A stretch of DNA of 64,000 nucleotides from contig NZ_CP054666.1 of assembly GCF_013348745.1 (NCBI RefSeq), positions 682,001-746,000 of the forward strand, written 5' to 3'. The DNA comes from Mycoplasma sp. OR1901 (GTDB taxonomy: Bacteria; Bacillota_I; Bacilli_A; Mycoplasmatales; Metamycoplasmataceae). The notes below the pieces were generated by a model. That model was not told the DNA's origin, ran no database searches, and saw only the letters and a list, made by a program, of their open reading frames with translations. Below are positions 48,919-58,260 of the stretch, in pieces; the first letter of the stretch is position 1; each line of letters opens with the position of its first letter. Made by a program: the position numbers and the translations under genes.

Positions 48919-49599
48919 TTATTTACCTTTTCTTTTTAACATATTTTTAAATTTTATTTTTTCACTAGTAGTTTTTATTTTCATTGCATTAAATAAATTT
49001 TTAACATCTTCGTTATTAATTATTTTAGGCAAAGTCTGCGATGATTCAATAAGTTTATTTATCGTTTGTTCTAAATTGTTTACATTAACTAACAAAACAT
49101 GTTCTGGAACATCGTTTATTTCTATTTTGGTATTCTGGGGAAGAACAACCAAAGATGCATATGGGATATTTTTCTTAAGCATTTTTAAAACATGCTTAAT
49201 ATTATTTTCATTTTGAAAAATCGGATTTTTAACTTTAATTTTTCTTTTTTTACCTAAACTTAAAAATATTTTTTCGTTTCTAGCGTTCCCGGATAGTATA
49301 CCATTATATAGTTTATATTCACAAACTACAATCATAGAATCACTAACCAAAAAACCGTCTAATTCATATTTTTTATTATCATAAGAATAAATACCACCTT
49401 CAGAGAAGATGAATGTTTTTTTATCAACTATCTTTTTTATTTTTTTATTTATTCAGTTTTCAAATAAGAAGCCTTGTTTGTTTTTTTTATAATCTATAAA
49501 ATATTTTCAAAAAATATAGTACCCAAGTGAAAATAGAATTATCACACCGAATAAAACAATAAAAAAGATACTTAATACATAATGTGGATATTCGTTCAT
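48919..49599 (-). CDS. Membrane-anchored NERD-domain protein
   Basis: 226 aa with one N-terminal membrane helix (residues about 7-30) and a NERD (nuclease-related) domain: KNKQGFLFENWINKKI, IYSYDNKKYELDGFLVSDSMIVVCEYKLYNG, with the D, E and K of the PD-(D/E)xK-like core visible as ELDGFL and CEYK. Lies upstream of tex with TAATATG at the junction. AGGAGAAAA precedes the ATG. The domain would face the cytoplasm. Role unknown in the family. Confidence 0.75.
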
Positions 49600-49633
49600 T
49601 TTTCTCCTAAAATATATTCTATATTATATAAAA

Positions 49634-49656
49634 AAATATCTCAATTTGAGATATTT
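49634..49656 (-). terminator. Terminator of the ldh-MIP operon
   Basis: AAATATCTCAA/TTGAGATATTT palindrome (49634-49644, 49646-49656) and a seven-T run on the minus strand. Confidence 0.8.
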
Positions 49657-49661
49657 ATTTA

Positions 49662-50684
49662 TTATTTATTAGATGGTTTTTCCATGTTTTGTGCTTTGTA
49701 ATTTTTGTAAGAGATTACCTTAACAACAAATGGATTAACTATGTATTTTGTTAAACCTTGTACAAATATGTAAAATACAGGTGCGAGTAAGTCTGCTAAA
49801 ATCATTGTTATAGTACCTGAAATTACAGAATTCATAAACGCTTCTTTTTTATCTGCGAAACTTAATCCATCAAATGAAACAAATGAATTTACAGATATTT
49901 CAGCTGTATCTAAGTTTTGCATAAATAATGTTGAAACTTGTTGTGATAGTCCTCTGGCTGGGTTAATAGCTGCAGAACCACCTAAAATACCCATTCAAAC
50001 ACTCATTGAAATTATAAACATAATGAATAAGTCACGATATTTATTATTAATATTTGGAGAAAATATTGGGAATAATAAAACTGCTGTCATAACTAATTCA
50101 ACGAATAAAATTCAAAATGTTCCTGCTGTACTCATTGTTGAAACTGATGAATTACCTTGGAATAAATGGAAAGCTTTTTTAGCTGCTCCTAATGTTGTTA
50201 TTGGTTGGTTGTATAAAAATCCGTCAGGAGCAGTAGAACTACCAACTGCGTAAATTATTAATCCTGCTATAAACCCACCAACAAATTGGATTGATATTTT
50301 ATAAGATGTATATCAACCATTGTTTGTTCCGTTTAAATATCTAAATAACGAAACAGAAGGGTTAAGATCACAACTAAATCTTAAAAATATAAATAGCACT
50401 AATCCAACAGCGATGAAACCTGCATAGAATCCAACGATGATTGGGTGAAATAAATAATCTTCAATTACCACCGCTTTAGATCCGATTGCACTAACTGTTG
50501 TACTTAATCCAGCTAATAAAAGTGCTAGTAAAATTGTTCCGACTAGCTCAGAAATACCGTGAATTATTCAAGTCCTCACGTCCTTAGGTTTTTCAGCATT
50601 TTGTCTTTTTGAAGGCGCAAGTTTGAAAAAACTAAATAAATTTTTAAATAATGAATTGTTTTTTGTTTCTAACGTCTTATCCAT
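49662..50684 (-). CDS. MIP-family channel (aquaglyceroporin-like)
   Basis: 340-aa membrane protein with six hydrophobic helices and the two half-helix motifs of the major intrinsic protein family: the first is degenerate (LNPSVSLFRY instead of NPA) and the second canonical (AAINPARGLSQQ). ISELVGTILLALLLAG is the conserved first helix with its Glu. Both termini carry longer polar tails than usual. The gene overlaps D-lactate dehydrogenase by eight bases, so it is made together with that enzyme and may export lactic acid rather than import glycerol. Confidence 0.85.
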
Positions 50685-51714
50685 TTTTTATTTTTCCGTT
50701 GTCCATTATAACTAATGAATTTTCGAAATCTCCTTTTTCTGCAGCATCTGCATTATCAAGTGTAACTTTTGCAATTTGAGTTAAAGCTAAATCAGTTAAG
50801 AATGCTTGGTGTGATGTAATTAATGTATTTGGTAATTCGATTAATTCTTTTCACTCAGGGTCAAGTTCTTTTAATTCGTCAATTCTTGAAGAAACATCTT
50901 CGTAGAATCTTCCTTCTTCTCTTTCTAAAACGTCACTTGCTAGACCCTTGATTTTTCCGCTTTTAAGACCTTTTAATACTGCTGGAATATGTAATAATTC
51001 ACCTCTAGCTGTATTAACGATAATAACACCATCTTTCATTTTTTCTACAGCAGCTTCATCGATTAAGTGTCTTGTAGAATTAAATAATGGACAGTGAATT
51101 GATATAAAGTCACTTTGTGATAATAATCCACTAAGTGATGCTCATTCAAATCCCATTTTATCTGCTAAGTCAGGGAAGTTTTCTTCTGCGAAAGCATCAA
51201 AAACTAATACTCTAGCACCTGTAGCTCTTGCTATTCTAATGAATGTTTGTCCGATTTTTCCTGAACCGATAACACCAACTGTTGAGTTAGCGATACATTT
51301 TCCGTCTAAACTATTTAATGAAAAATTAAATTTTTCAACTCTCTGGTTTGCAAGCAATAAATTTCTGTTTAATGCTGACATTGTAGCAAAAGCGAATTCA
51401 CCAACACTTTCTGCTGAGTAGTTAAAAATTCTAAAAACTTTTATTCCAAGCTCATTTGCTTTTTTAATATCAACTTTATTGTAACCCATTGATCTTTGCA
51501 ATCAATATTTAACACCTAATTTTGATAACACTTCTAAAATAACTTTATCACCGTATGTATTTACGAAACCACATATTGCATCATATCCTTTTGCTAAAGA
51601 AACTGTATTTAAGTTTAAGTTTTCTTTAAAGTATGTAATTTCATGTCTATTATTATTGTATTTATCAAAATATTTAATGTCATAATCTTTTGCATCAAAA
51701 AATGCTATTTTCAT
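50677..51714 (-). CDS. ldhA: D-lactate dehydrogenase (D-2-hydroxyacid dehydrogenase family)
   Basis: 345 aa. Reduces pyruvate to D-lactate with NADH, regenerating NAD in fermentation. NAD-binding VGVIGSGKIGQTF is near residue 145, the catalytic Arg is in IIVNTARGELL, a Glu is in the LEREEG segment, and His in LITSHQAFLT. TAGGAGT precedes the ATG. Three TGA Trp codons. It is the first gene in a two-gene unit with the MIP channel. L- versus D-specificity follows from the family, not from direct proof. Confidence 0.92.
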
Positions 51715-52092
51715 AATAAACTCCTATATTTTGTAATTTGTCAAACTTTATTAAATTATAATATAATTTGCCGTATTTTGTAATTGAAAAATGCTATTTT
51801 TATTGTATTTATAAACAAAATTAAAAAAACTTTTTAACTATAAATACATTCAAATTAGAAAAATAAATATTTTTATTGAATATTTTATTGCTTATATCAT
51901 TACTATTTTTAACTTTTAAACATAATATTTTAGAGGTAAAAAATCAAATTATCAACTAAAAAAGACCTTATTTTTATGTTTTATTTATAAAATATATCTT
52001 ATAAATAAAGTGATTTTGTTAGTTTTTTTAGCTAATTTTTACATTTTTAGTTCATTTTTATTTTTTTATCACTTATTACATAGGAGGTAACT
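51715..52092. other. Divergent intergenic region ldhA / dprA-like
   Basis: 378 very AT-rich bases. On the minus strand a TATAAT (51756-51761) precedes the ldhA leader. An 11-bp inverted repeat (51980-51990 with 51999-52009) stands about 85 bases before the dprA-like start. No open frame or RNA gene is recognised. Confidence 0.5.
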
Positions 52093-52830
52093 ATGAACAA
52101 CATAATTTTATACTTTGCAATAAAATATAAAAATGACTATAAATCAGTTATGAATGCAATTAAAAACACCGAAAAAATTGATAAAAATATAGAAAATGAA
52201 TATATGAAAATCCTTAAACAAAATAACATTAATTTCATAACTATTTTGGATGATGAATATCCTAAAAATTTATATTATTTAAAAGAACCATTAATTTGTT
52301 TATTTTATAAAGGAAATATTAATTTATTAAATGATAAAAATAAAATATACGTAATTAATGAAATATGAAATAACACAACTAATAAATACTTAATTACAAA
52401 TTCAGAAGCAATAGTTAATGGTGCAATTATCACAACATGCGACTACGCAAAAACTGAACGTAGAGTAATTAATTATTTTAGAAATAACAACGGAAGAATA
52501 ATACATTTTGCTCAAAAAGGATTAGATTCTTATGATTTTAAAAATTTTAATTTTGAAAATGAATTGGTAATAAGTACTTACCCACCAAATACTCATCCTA
52601 AAATTAAACATTTTTATGAAACTAACAATATAGCTAGTTTAATTAGTGATAAATTCCTATCTTTTTCAATGGAGAAAAATTCCAAAACTAATAATTTAAT
52701 TAATTGCTTTTTAAATTATGGAAAAGAAATTAATTGCTTTCCAGGAGTTGATATTGAAGACGGAAACAATCAATTAATTAAATCAGGTGCAAAATTAGTA
52801 ACTTATATCTCCGGATTAATTCAAGTTTAA
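52093..52830 (+). CDS. dprA: DprA/Smf-like DNA processing protein, shortened
   Basis: 245 aa. N-terminal part has ITILDDEYPKNLYYLKEPLICLFYKGNINLL, the hallmark YP-L-DPP--L---G motif of DprA. C-terminal part has EINCFPGVDIEDGNNQLIKSGAKLV, matching the PG-----GxNxLIxxGA motif. The middle Rossmann region is reduced: the usual GSR and SGxAxGID motifs are replaced by less recognisable sequence (NSEAIVNGAIITTCDYA). Single-stranded DNA loading of RecA is the family role, but activity here is uncertain. AGGAGGT precedes the ATG. Confidence 0.75.
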
Positions 52831-52860
52831 AAATTCATAATAGTTGAATAATTTAAATTT

Positions 52861-52914
52861 AAAAAACCAAAAAGATTAAATATGATATCAATCAAATTTT
52901 CTTTTTGGTTTTTT
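52861..52914 (+). terminator. Terminator of the dprA-like gene
   Basis: Fifteen-bp stem (52861-52875 with 52900-52914), loop of 24 bases, ends in a T run. Confidence 0.8.
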
Positions 52915-52940
52915 TACAATTTTTAATTTAGATATAAAAA

Positions 52941-52967
52941 AATAAAATGAGCTAAACCCATTTTATT
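52941..52967 (-). terminator. Terminator of rplU-rpmA
   Basis: AATAAAATG/CATTTTATT stem (52941-52949, 52959-52967) with a T run on the minus strand. Confidence 0.75.
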
Positions 52968-52976
52968 AAATAAAAT

Positions 52977-53237
52977 TTATTTTTGTCTTTCAGTGTAAAC
53001 AGAAACATACTTTCTATTTTTTCTGCTTTCGTATTTAACATATCCGTCGATTTTTGTAAACAATGTATCGTCTCCGCCACGTCCAACATTTAATCCAGCG
53101 TGAATTTTTGTTCCACGTTGTCTGTAAATAATTGAACCTGCTGTTGCAAATTGACCATCACCTAATTTAGCACCTAAACGTTTTGAATGCGAATCACGAC
53201 CATTTTTGGTAGATCCACCAGCTTTTGTCTTTGCCAT
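52977..53237 (-). CDS. rpmA: 50S ribosomal protein L27
   Basis: 86 aa, starting [20 protein letters not shown] and containing [15 protein letters not shown] and [11 protein letters not shown]. The start codon places the mature GGST segment near the N-terminus, so the cleavable extension removed by Prp in many Firmicutes is absent. It lies 10 bases after rplU with no prp gene between. Confidence 0.97.
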   Translation of the reverse strand: MAKTKAGGSTKNGRDSHSKRLGAKLGDGQFATAGSIIYRQRGTKIHAGLNVGRGGDDTLFTKIDGYVKYESRKNRKYVSVYTERQK

Positions 53238-53247
53238 TTTCTAGTTA

Positions 53248-53547
53248 TTATCCTTCGATTTTAGTAATTTTAACACGTGTGTATGGTTGACGGTGCCCTA
53301 ATTTTCTTTTATGTGTTGATTTTGCATTGTGACGATATACTATAATTTTTTTAGCTTTTCCTTGTTTTTCGACTGTTCCTAATACTTTAGCATTTGTTAA
53401 GAAAGGTTTTCCAATTTTATCATTGATTAATAAAACTTTTGTAAATTCAACTGTTGAACCTTCTTCGGCTTCAATTTTTTCAACGAAAATTGTTTGTCCT
53501 TCTTTAACTAAAAGTTGTTTCCCACCTGTTTCGATAATTGCTAACAT
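53248..53547 (-). CDS. rplU: 50S ribosomal protein L21
   Basis: 99 aa: MLAIIETGGKQLLVKEGQ at the start and the L21 signature KIIVYRHNAKSTHKRKLGHRQPYTRVKI at the end. TGGAGGT precedes the ATG. It is the first gene of the L21-L27 operon behind a structured leader. Confidence 0.97.
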   Translation of the reverse strand: MLAIIETGGKQLLVKEGQTIFVEKIEAEEGSTVEFTKVLLINDKIGKPFLTNAKVLGTVEKQGKAKKIIVYRHNAKSTHKRKLGHRQPYTRVKITKIEG

Positions 53548-53635
53548 GCAATACCTCCATTAAAGTGGCTCGTCCTTAGGGTGAGCTTTGCTTCTTTATA
53601 AACCCATTTGGTACGGTTACTTAAGAAGTAACGTA
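53548..53635 (-). promoter_or_regulatory. L21-type ribosomal protein leader and promoter
   Basis: The leader begins about seven bases after TGATATAAT (53639-53646 on the minus strand). It can fold into GTTACTT/AAGTAAC (53616-53632) and a GCTC/GAGC stem (53568-53571 with 53583-53586) with CCT-AGG inside, ending before the Shine-Dalgarno. Layout is that of the Firmicute L21 leader, which L21 is thought to bind for autoregulation. Confidence 0.6.
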
Positions 53636-53687
53636 TTCATTATATCAAAATATTATTTTTTAATATATAAATATATTATTTTATTTA

Positions 53688-53781
53688 TGATAAAATGAGC
53701 ATAAAAATAATTGTTTTTAATATCAAACTTAAAAAATAATTATTAATAAATACCTCCATTTAATATTTATTAATATATAAT
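53688..53781 (+). promoter_or_regulatory. Two promoters and an inverted repeat ahead of mnuA
   Basis: TGATAAAAT (53688-53696) and TATAAT (53776-53781) are candidate -10 elements. Between them an 11-bp inverted repeat (53742-53752 with 53764-53774) encloses CCTCC, the complement of a Shine-Dalgarno. Confidence 0.45.
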
Positions 53782-53816
53782 AAAAAGACCTATAAACAAG
53801 GAGTAAAGGAGAACAT

Positions 53817-55079
53817 ATGTTCAAATTAATTAAAAGAGTTCTACTTTCTTTTGGAAGCTTAACACTTGTAGGATTAGGTATCGGAGCATACTATATCTAC
53901 AAGTGAACACAGAATTCTAACAAAAATAAAAAAAGTGAAAATAGTAACAATTCTACTATAATTGATAATTCAAATTCACAATTAGAAATTAGTAATGATA
54001 TTCGTTACTACAAGCCAAAAAATGTAACTAGAGTAGGTCACTGAAATATATTAAATTTTGGTGGTACAACTTCAAACAAAGGTGGTCTTAAAGTTACCGC
54101 TATTGCTCAAGCTATAATTAAAACTAAATTAGACTTAGTTGGATTAACCGAAATTAACTACAAAAACGGTGATAAAGTAGGTAGAATCGTAAAAACAATG
54201 AATGAATTAGATCCTAATTCTAAATGAGAATCTATCATTCAACCCATTGAAGATTCTAACCCTAGTTCAAATAATGCTACTAAAGAGCAAATTGCTATTA
54301 TATATAAAAGTATAAATTTAATGCCCGAAGCATTTAATAATAATAAAATTGGTGCATCATTTGGTACACAACATGCAAATGACGAAAACAACGTACAAAG
54401 AAGTTTTAAACGTCCAATATTCGGTGCACTTTTCAAAGAAAAAGAGTCTGATAAAAGAGTGATAACTGTTTTTGGTCATTTAGATAGCCCTGATGTTAAA
54501 AAAGACACTGATGAAAATGATTCTAAATACTCAGGACAAGGGACTCAAGAAGTTTTTGAAGCTGAAAGATTAGCAAATGCATTTGACTACTATTCAAGCT
54601 TAACAACACAAAATGCATCTATTATTTTTGGTGGTGACACTAATATAAAAACACCAAATAATGACTTATTTTTAACTCCAGAATTTAAAAATAGAAAAAT
54701 CGTAAATTATTACGGAGACATGAGCTTAAATCAGGCGAAAAATGCAAGTACAAGTAGCAAATATGAATACTATGAAACAAGTTTAGGTTCAAAAAGTGGG
54801 TACGCAAACGCGTATGATAAAATATTATTTAAAGAAAATGATTTAAATATTATTACTGAAGTAGAAAAATTAAATGATCAAGATATTAAATATAGAAAAT
54901 CATGATTTAAACTTGATTTAGTAAATTCATTTAAAGATGGATTCTTCGATAAAAACGAAATGATTAAACTTTGAAAACAATCACCATCATATAAAACACA
55001 TACTGATTATAATGATTTCCAAATTATTCGTTCTCAAATTTCAGACCATACACTTGTATGAGTTGATTATGTAAAATAA
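53817..55079 (+). CDS. mnuA: Membrane nuclease, MnuA-like (endonuclease/exonuclease/phosphatase fold)
   Basis: 420 aa. One N-terminal membrane anchor (residues about 7-27) followed by an Asn/Ser-rich linker and an EEP-family catalytic domain outside the cell. Motifs: VGHWNILNFGG, LDLVGLTEIN (metal-binding Glu), VFGHLDSP, FGGDTNIK and ISDHTLVWVDY (catalytic Asp-His). Mycoplasma MnuA degrades host DNA to supply nucleotides; the deo and apt genes in this window would use the products. Two GGAG elements precede the ATG at 53817. Confidence 0.9.
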
Positions 55080-55086
55080 ATTATTA

Positions 55087-55119
55087 AAAAAATCAAACTT
55101 ATCTCTAGTTTGATTTTTT
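55087..55119 (+). terminator. Terminator of mnuA
   Basis: Thirteen-bp stem (55087-55099 with 55107-55119), T run. Confidence 0.85.
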
Positions 55120-55333
55120 AATACCATTATTTATTTTTTTAAAATTTATATATAATTCAAATACGAAAATTAAGTCAAATATCAAAAAAAGAATTAAATA
55201 ATAATATCGAAATAAAATCATTTGATTTAAAGGAAAAAAATGTTCTAAATGTTATTTTCAAAAAATAGAAGAAAAAAATCTAAATAAAGATAATGATTGG
55301 ACATTAATATATATTGAAAAGGAAAGAATTAAA

Positions 55334-55897
55334 ATGAAAAATATATGTTCGTGGGCATTAGAAAGTGCTGAATTATTAAATTATCATAATAAAGAATGGT
55401 GCAATGTAATTAAAGATGATGCTAAGATATTTGAATTATTGGTGTTAGAATTTATGCAAACAGGACTTAGTTGAAATATAATACTAAAAAAGAGAGAATT
55501 TATGAGAGAAGAGTTTGATAACTTTGATTATAAGAAAATTTCTAAATATAATGAAGATAAAATAATTAAAATATTAAATAATAAAAATATTATAAGAAAT
55601 AAATTGAAAATAAAAGCTTTAATAAATAATGCTAATAAATTTATAGAAATTCAAAAAGAATATAATTCATTTTATGATTATATATGGAGTCATACAGATT
55701 TTAAAGTTATAAAAAATAATTATAATTTAGACGAAGAAAGAAAAAGCGAAAGTTATTTATCAGAAACAATTAGTAAAGAGTTAAAAAAGAGAGGGTTTAA
55801 ATTTTTAGGAAGTAAAGTAGTATATTCATTTCTAGAAGCAATTGGAGTCTATAATAATCATATGCAGTATTGTGAATATTCTAAAAAAATAAACTAA
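55334..55897 (+). CDS. tag: DNA-3-methyladenine glycosylase I
   Basis: 187-aa base-excision repair enzyme removing 3-methyladenine. Family motifs are complete: ICSWALESAELLNYHNKEWC, FELLVLEFMQTGLSW, IIRNKLKIKALINNANKFIEIQ and RGFKFLGSKVVYSFLEAIG. AAAGGAAAG precedes the ATG at 55334, although the same frame stays open upstream to 55205. Three of its four Trp codons are TGG, against a strong TGA preference elsewhere in the window, which hints at recent acquisition. It stands alone at the left edge of the accessory block. Confidence 0.93.
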
Positions 55898-55913
55898 TAT
55901 TAAGTATCTTATC

Positions 55914-55931
55914 AAACAAATTTTCCTATTT
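55914..55931 (+). repeat. Candidate left terminal inverted repeat of the decayed IS
   Basis: AAACAAATTTTCCTATTT matches the reverse complement of 57823-57840 at 16 of 18 positions. The two bracket the transposase pseudogene. Confidence 0.45.
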
Positions 55932-55987
55932 TAGGTCCTATTTATTTAATTGTAAAATATATTAAAAATTAATATAATAAATTGTCG

Positions 55988-56038
55988 AAAAATGAAGTAA
56001 ATTTTGAGGTTTCAACCCTTGAAATTTACTTCATTTTT
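55988..56038. terminator. Long hairpin at the IS left end
   Basis: Perfect 17-bp stem (55988-56004 with 56022-56038) enclosing a second small palindrome GGTTTCAACC. A/T runs outside make it a plausible bidirectional terminator for tag and the transposase. Confidence 0.65.
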
Positions 56039-56233
56039 TATTTAAAAATCAATATTCTATCTTTTAATAGAAAATTGTATAGAAAAATAACGTTTAACCC
56101 ATTAAACATAATAAATTTTAAAATAATTAAATAATTTAAATCATTTACCCCAAACACCTAAAGGGGCTTCTAACCTCACCTAACCCCCCCAAACATTGGG
56201 GGAACTTTGGTTTGCTAAATTTTTGTGTTATGT
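56039..56233. other. Noncoding IS segment with two G/C-rich hairpins
   Basis: No gene. CCCC (56148-56151) pairs with GGGG (56163-56166), and a seven-C run (56184-56190) pairs with GGGGG (56198-56202). Such G/C runs are exceptional in this sequence. Confidence 0.6.
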
Positions 56234-57796
56234 CTAAAATTTGTTCTCTAAAATAATGTTTTTAGAATCAACCGATTCAGTTTGTAGCACTGATAATTTG
56301 TCGAAAATATCTTGTAATAATTCTTTAATTTCTTCGTAGTTTTCTGTTTTATTTTCTAATAATTTTTGAATTTTAGAAATGTTATGGTTTGTGAATTTTG
56401 AGTTTAAAGAATATAAATTAGCTAATCTTAGCATATTAGTATCTGATGGATCCAATCCTTTTTTAATCATTCATAATTCTATCGGAGTAAGTTGATGTCC
56501 TTTTGGTGTTTTAGCTTCGTATATTCTATTATCTCCTGTTATAAAACATAAACCATTTGAATCTTCTACTAACTTAATTTCGCTATTTTCATGCATATAA
56601 ACTCTATTTCCATCTTTATCAAATGGTGCTAATAATTGATTGTTAAACTTAACAACGCCTTTATGAATTTTTCTCTTAATTTTAAAATCATTTTATTTTC
56701 TAGTTTCTCTATATTCGGAGCTCTAAATACATTTAACTTATCTTTTTCAGATTTTTTAAATTTATTGTTATAAAAATCAATTATTTCCTTAGCGTTATTA
56801 TTTAAATCTGCAATAGATTTTATGTTTTTACTATGAAAATATAATGGATAGTTTGATTGTGCTGTTTTAAACAATCTTTCTACATTTGGCTTAAATGCAG
56901 GGCTAGAAGATGACGAAAGTTCAACGCCTTTTTCTCTCAACGCTTTTGTAAACCTTGTTTCGTAGTTAAGTGCATTTTTCATTATTGATCTTCTGTCTGA
57001 ACATACGTTTTTAGGCAATCCATAATTATTAAAAACCATTTCCATAAGTTTTTGGTAACCATTATTAGTTTCTTGTTCGGCAGCATATAATGCTAATAAT
57101 TTACCAGTACTTACATCAATTGCGTGATATATACATATTTCAGAATTTTCAGAATCGGAATTATCGTCATTTTTTCAAAATCTATGAAAGCATCCGTCAA
57201 CTTCAACTATTTGACCAAAATTTAAAGCTGCTTTTTTATTGGTATAAATTTGTGCATCTTTTGTTCTTTTAAGTTTCGCTAAGCTTAAATTAATCGCATA
57301 TTCTACTTTAGAATAATTTTGTGATAATAATGTTTTACTTATTTTTTAACTTTTCTTTTTTGTTTTTTTAGTTGCATATCCACTACAAAAAACCAGAAGA
57401 TAATGATCTTTTATAAAAGGTTGATAATGAAAATTTAACATCTTTAGATATTTTTTCAAATCAGTCACTGTAAGTTATTGAACTTTTTGATTTTTCAGGA
57501 ATAATAGAATTCTCGAACTCAATTAATTCCTTATTTACTTTTATAAAATCTTCATCATCGTATATTAGGGCATTTTTATTATATTTATTACCATGACTAA
57601 TTTTGTATATATTATTATCACTTGAAAGAAGGAAGTTTAATTTCTGTTTCATTCTTCTTATTGTCCTAGTTGAACATTGTAATTTATTTGCTAATCATGA
57701 TTCAATTTTATTATAGTTTTTCAAAATAAACTTTATTTGTTTATCCTCTTTTGACTCATAATTTGTAGATTTATTTTTGTCTATTTTCTTTTGCAT
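56234..57796 (-). pseudogene. Frameshifted DDE transposase, ISNCY/IS1202-like
   Basis: Reading across three or more frameshifts restores one protein: N-terminal helix-turn-helix (ESWLANKLQCSTRTIRRMKQ), catalytic core with VEVDGCFHRFW (first Asp), GLPKNVCSDRRSIMKN (second Asp) and SSPAFKPNVERLFKTAQ (Glu), then a C-terminal region ending MLRLANLYSLNS. The S-P-x3-K-x2-VERL pattern is that of IS1202-type (ISNCY) transposases. Breaks lie near 57385 (TAG after SSGF), near 57355 and near 56680. GAGG precedes the ATG at 57796. Not expected to be active. Confidence 0.85.
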
Positions 57797-57822
57797 TTTT
57801 AACCTCATAAAAATTTTAATGT

Positions 57823-57840
57823 AAATAGGACAAATTGTTT
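57823..57840 (+). repeat. Candidate right terminal inverted repeat of the decayed IS
   Basis: AAATAGGACAAATTGTTT, inverted partner of 55914-55931. A related GGGGACAAATTG lies just outside (57852-57863). Confidence 0.45.
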
Positions 57841-57951
57841 AAAAACATCTAGGGGACAAATTGAATAATTTTATATAATTATTCATTTTATACTTATTTT
57901 TTAAATTTAGATTATAATTGGTTTTTAATTAAAATAATAAGGAAAGAGATA

Positions 57952-58260
57952 ATGATTTTGACAAATACAAATGTTGAAAACCAAAAAAATATAATAAATG
58001 ATATAAATATCATAAAAACACAAAAAATTAACAACAAATTACAGAATGAGGAGTTAAAAACTAGAGTAAAAAATATATTAATAAACACCATTAATTTGAA
58101 ACAGGTATCTATCGAGGCAAATCAATTTAAAGAACCAATTGCAAATTTTATATCCGATAATTTTGATAATATGATTGATGGTAGTTTTTATACAGAAAAG
58201 AAAATACCAAGAGAGGATATTACTAATGTTAATGAACAAAAACTTAATAATAAGAGTTAA
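57952..58260 (+). CDS. Small soluble protein of unknown function, first gene of accessory operon
   Basis: 102 aa, not recognised. Asn/Ile/Lys-rich, mostly helical, no membrane segment, no Cys, no Trp. AAGGAAAGAG precedes the ATG, and TATAAT (57913-57918) gives a leader of about 27 bases. It overlaps the next gene by 35 bases, so the two are almost certainly co-translated. Size and position would suit a regulator or antitoxin-like partner, but nothing in the sequence proves this. Confidence 0.7.
   Translation: MILTNTNVENQKNIINDINIIKTQKINNKLQNEELKTRVKNILINTINLKQVSIEANQFKEPIANFISDNFDNMIDGSFYTEKKIPREDITNVNEQKLNNKS

Larger units (their letters stand above)
55914..57840 (-). mobile_element. Decayed insertion sequence, ISNCY/IS1202-like
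   Basis: About 1.93 kb bounded by the candidate inverted repeats, containing the transposase pseudogene and the hairpin-rich 3' segment. Ends are tentative: no target duplication was recognised. Confidence 0.5.

Noticed and set aside
56234-56470. Separate small gene (78 aa) at the IS end
   Set aside because: Joined to the transposase frame by a TGA Trp codon and a frameshift; it is the transposase C-terminus.
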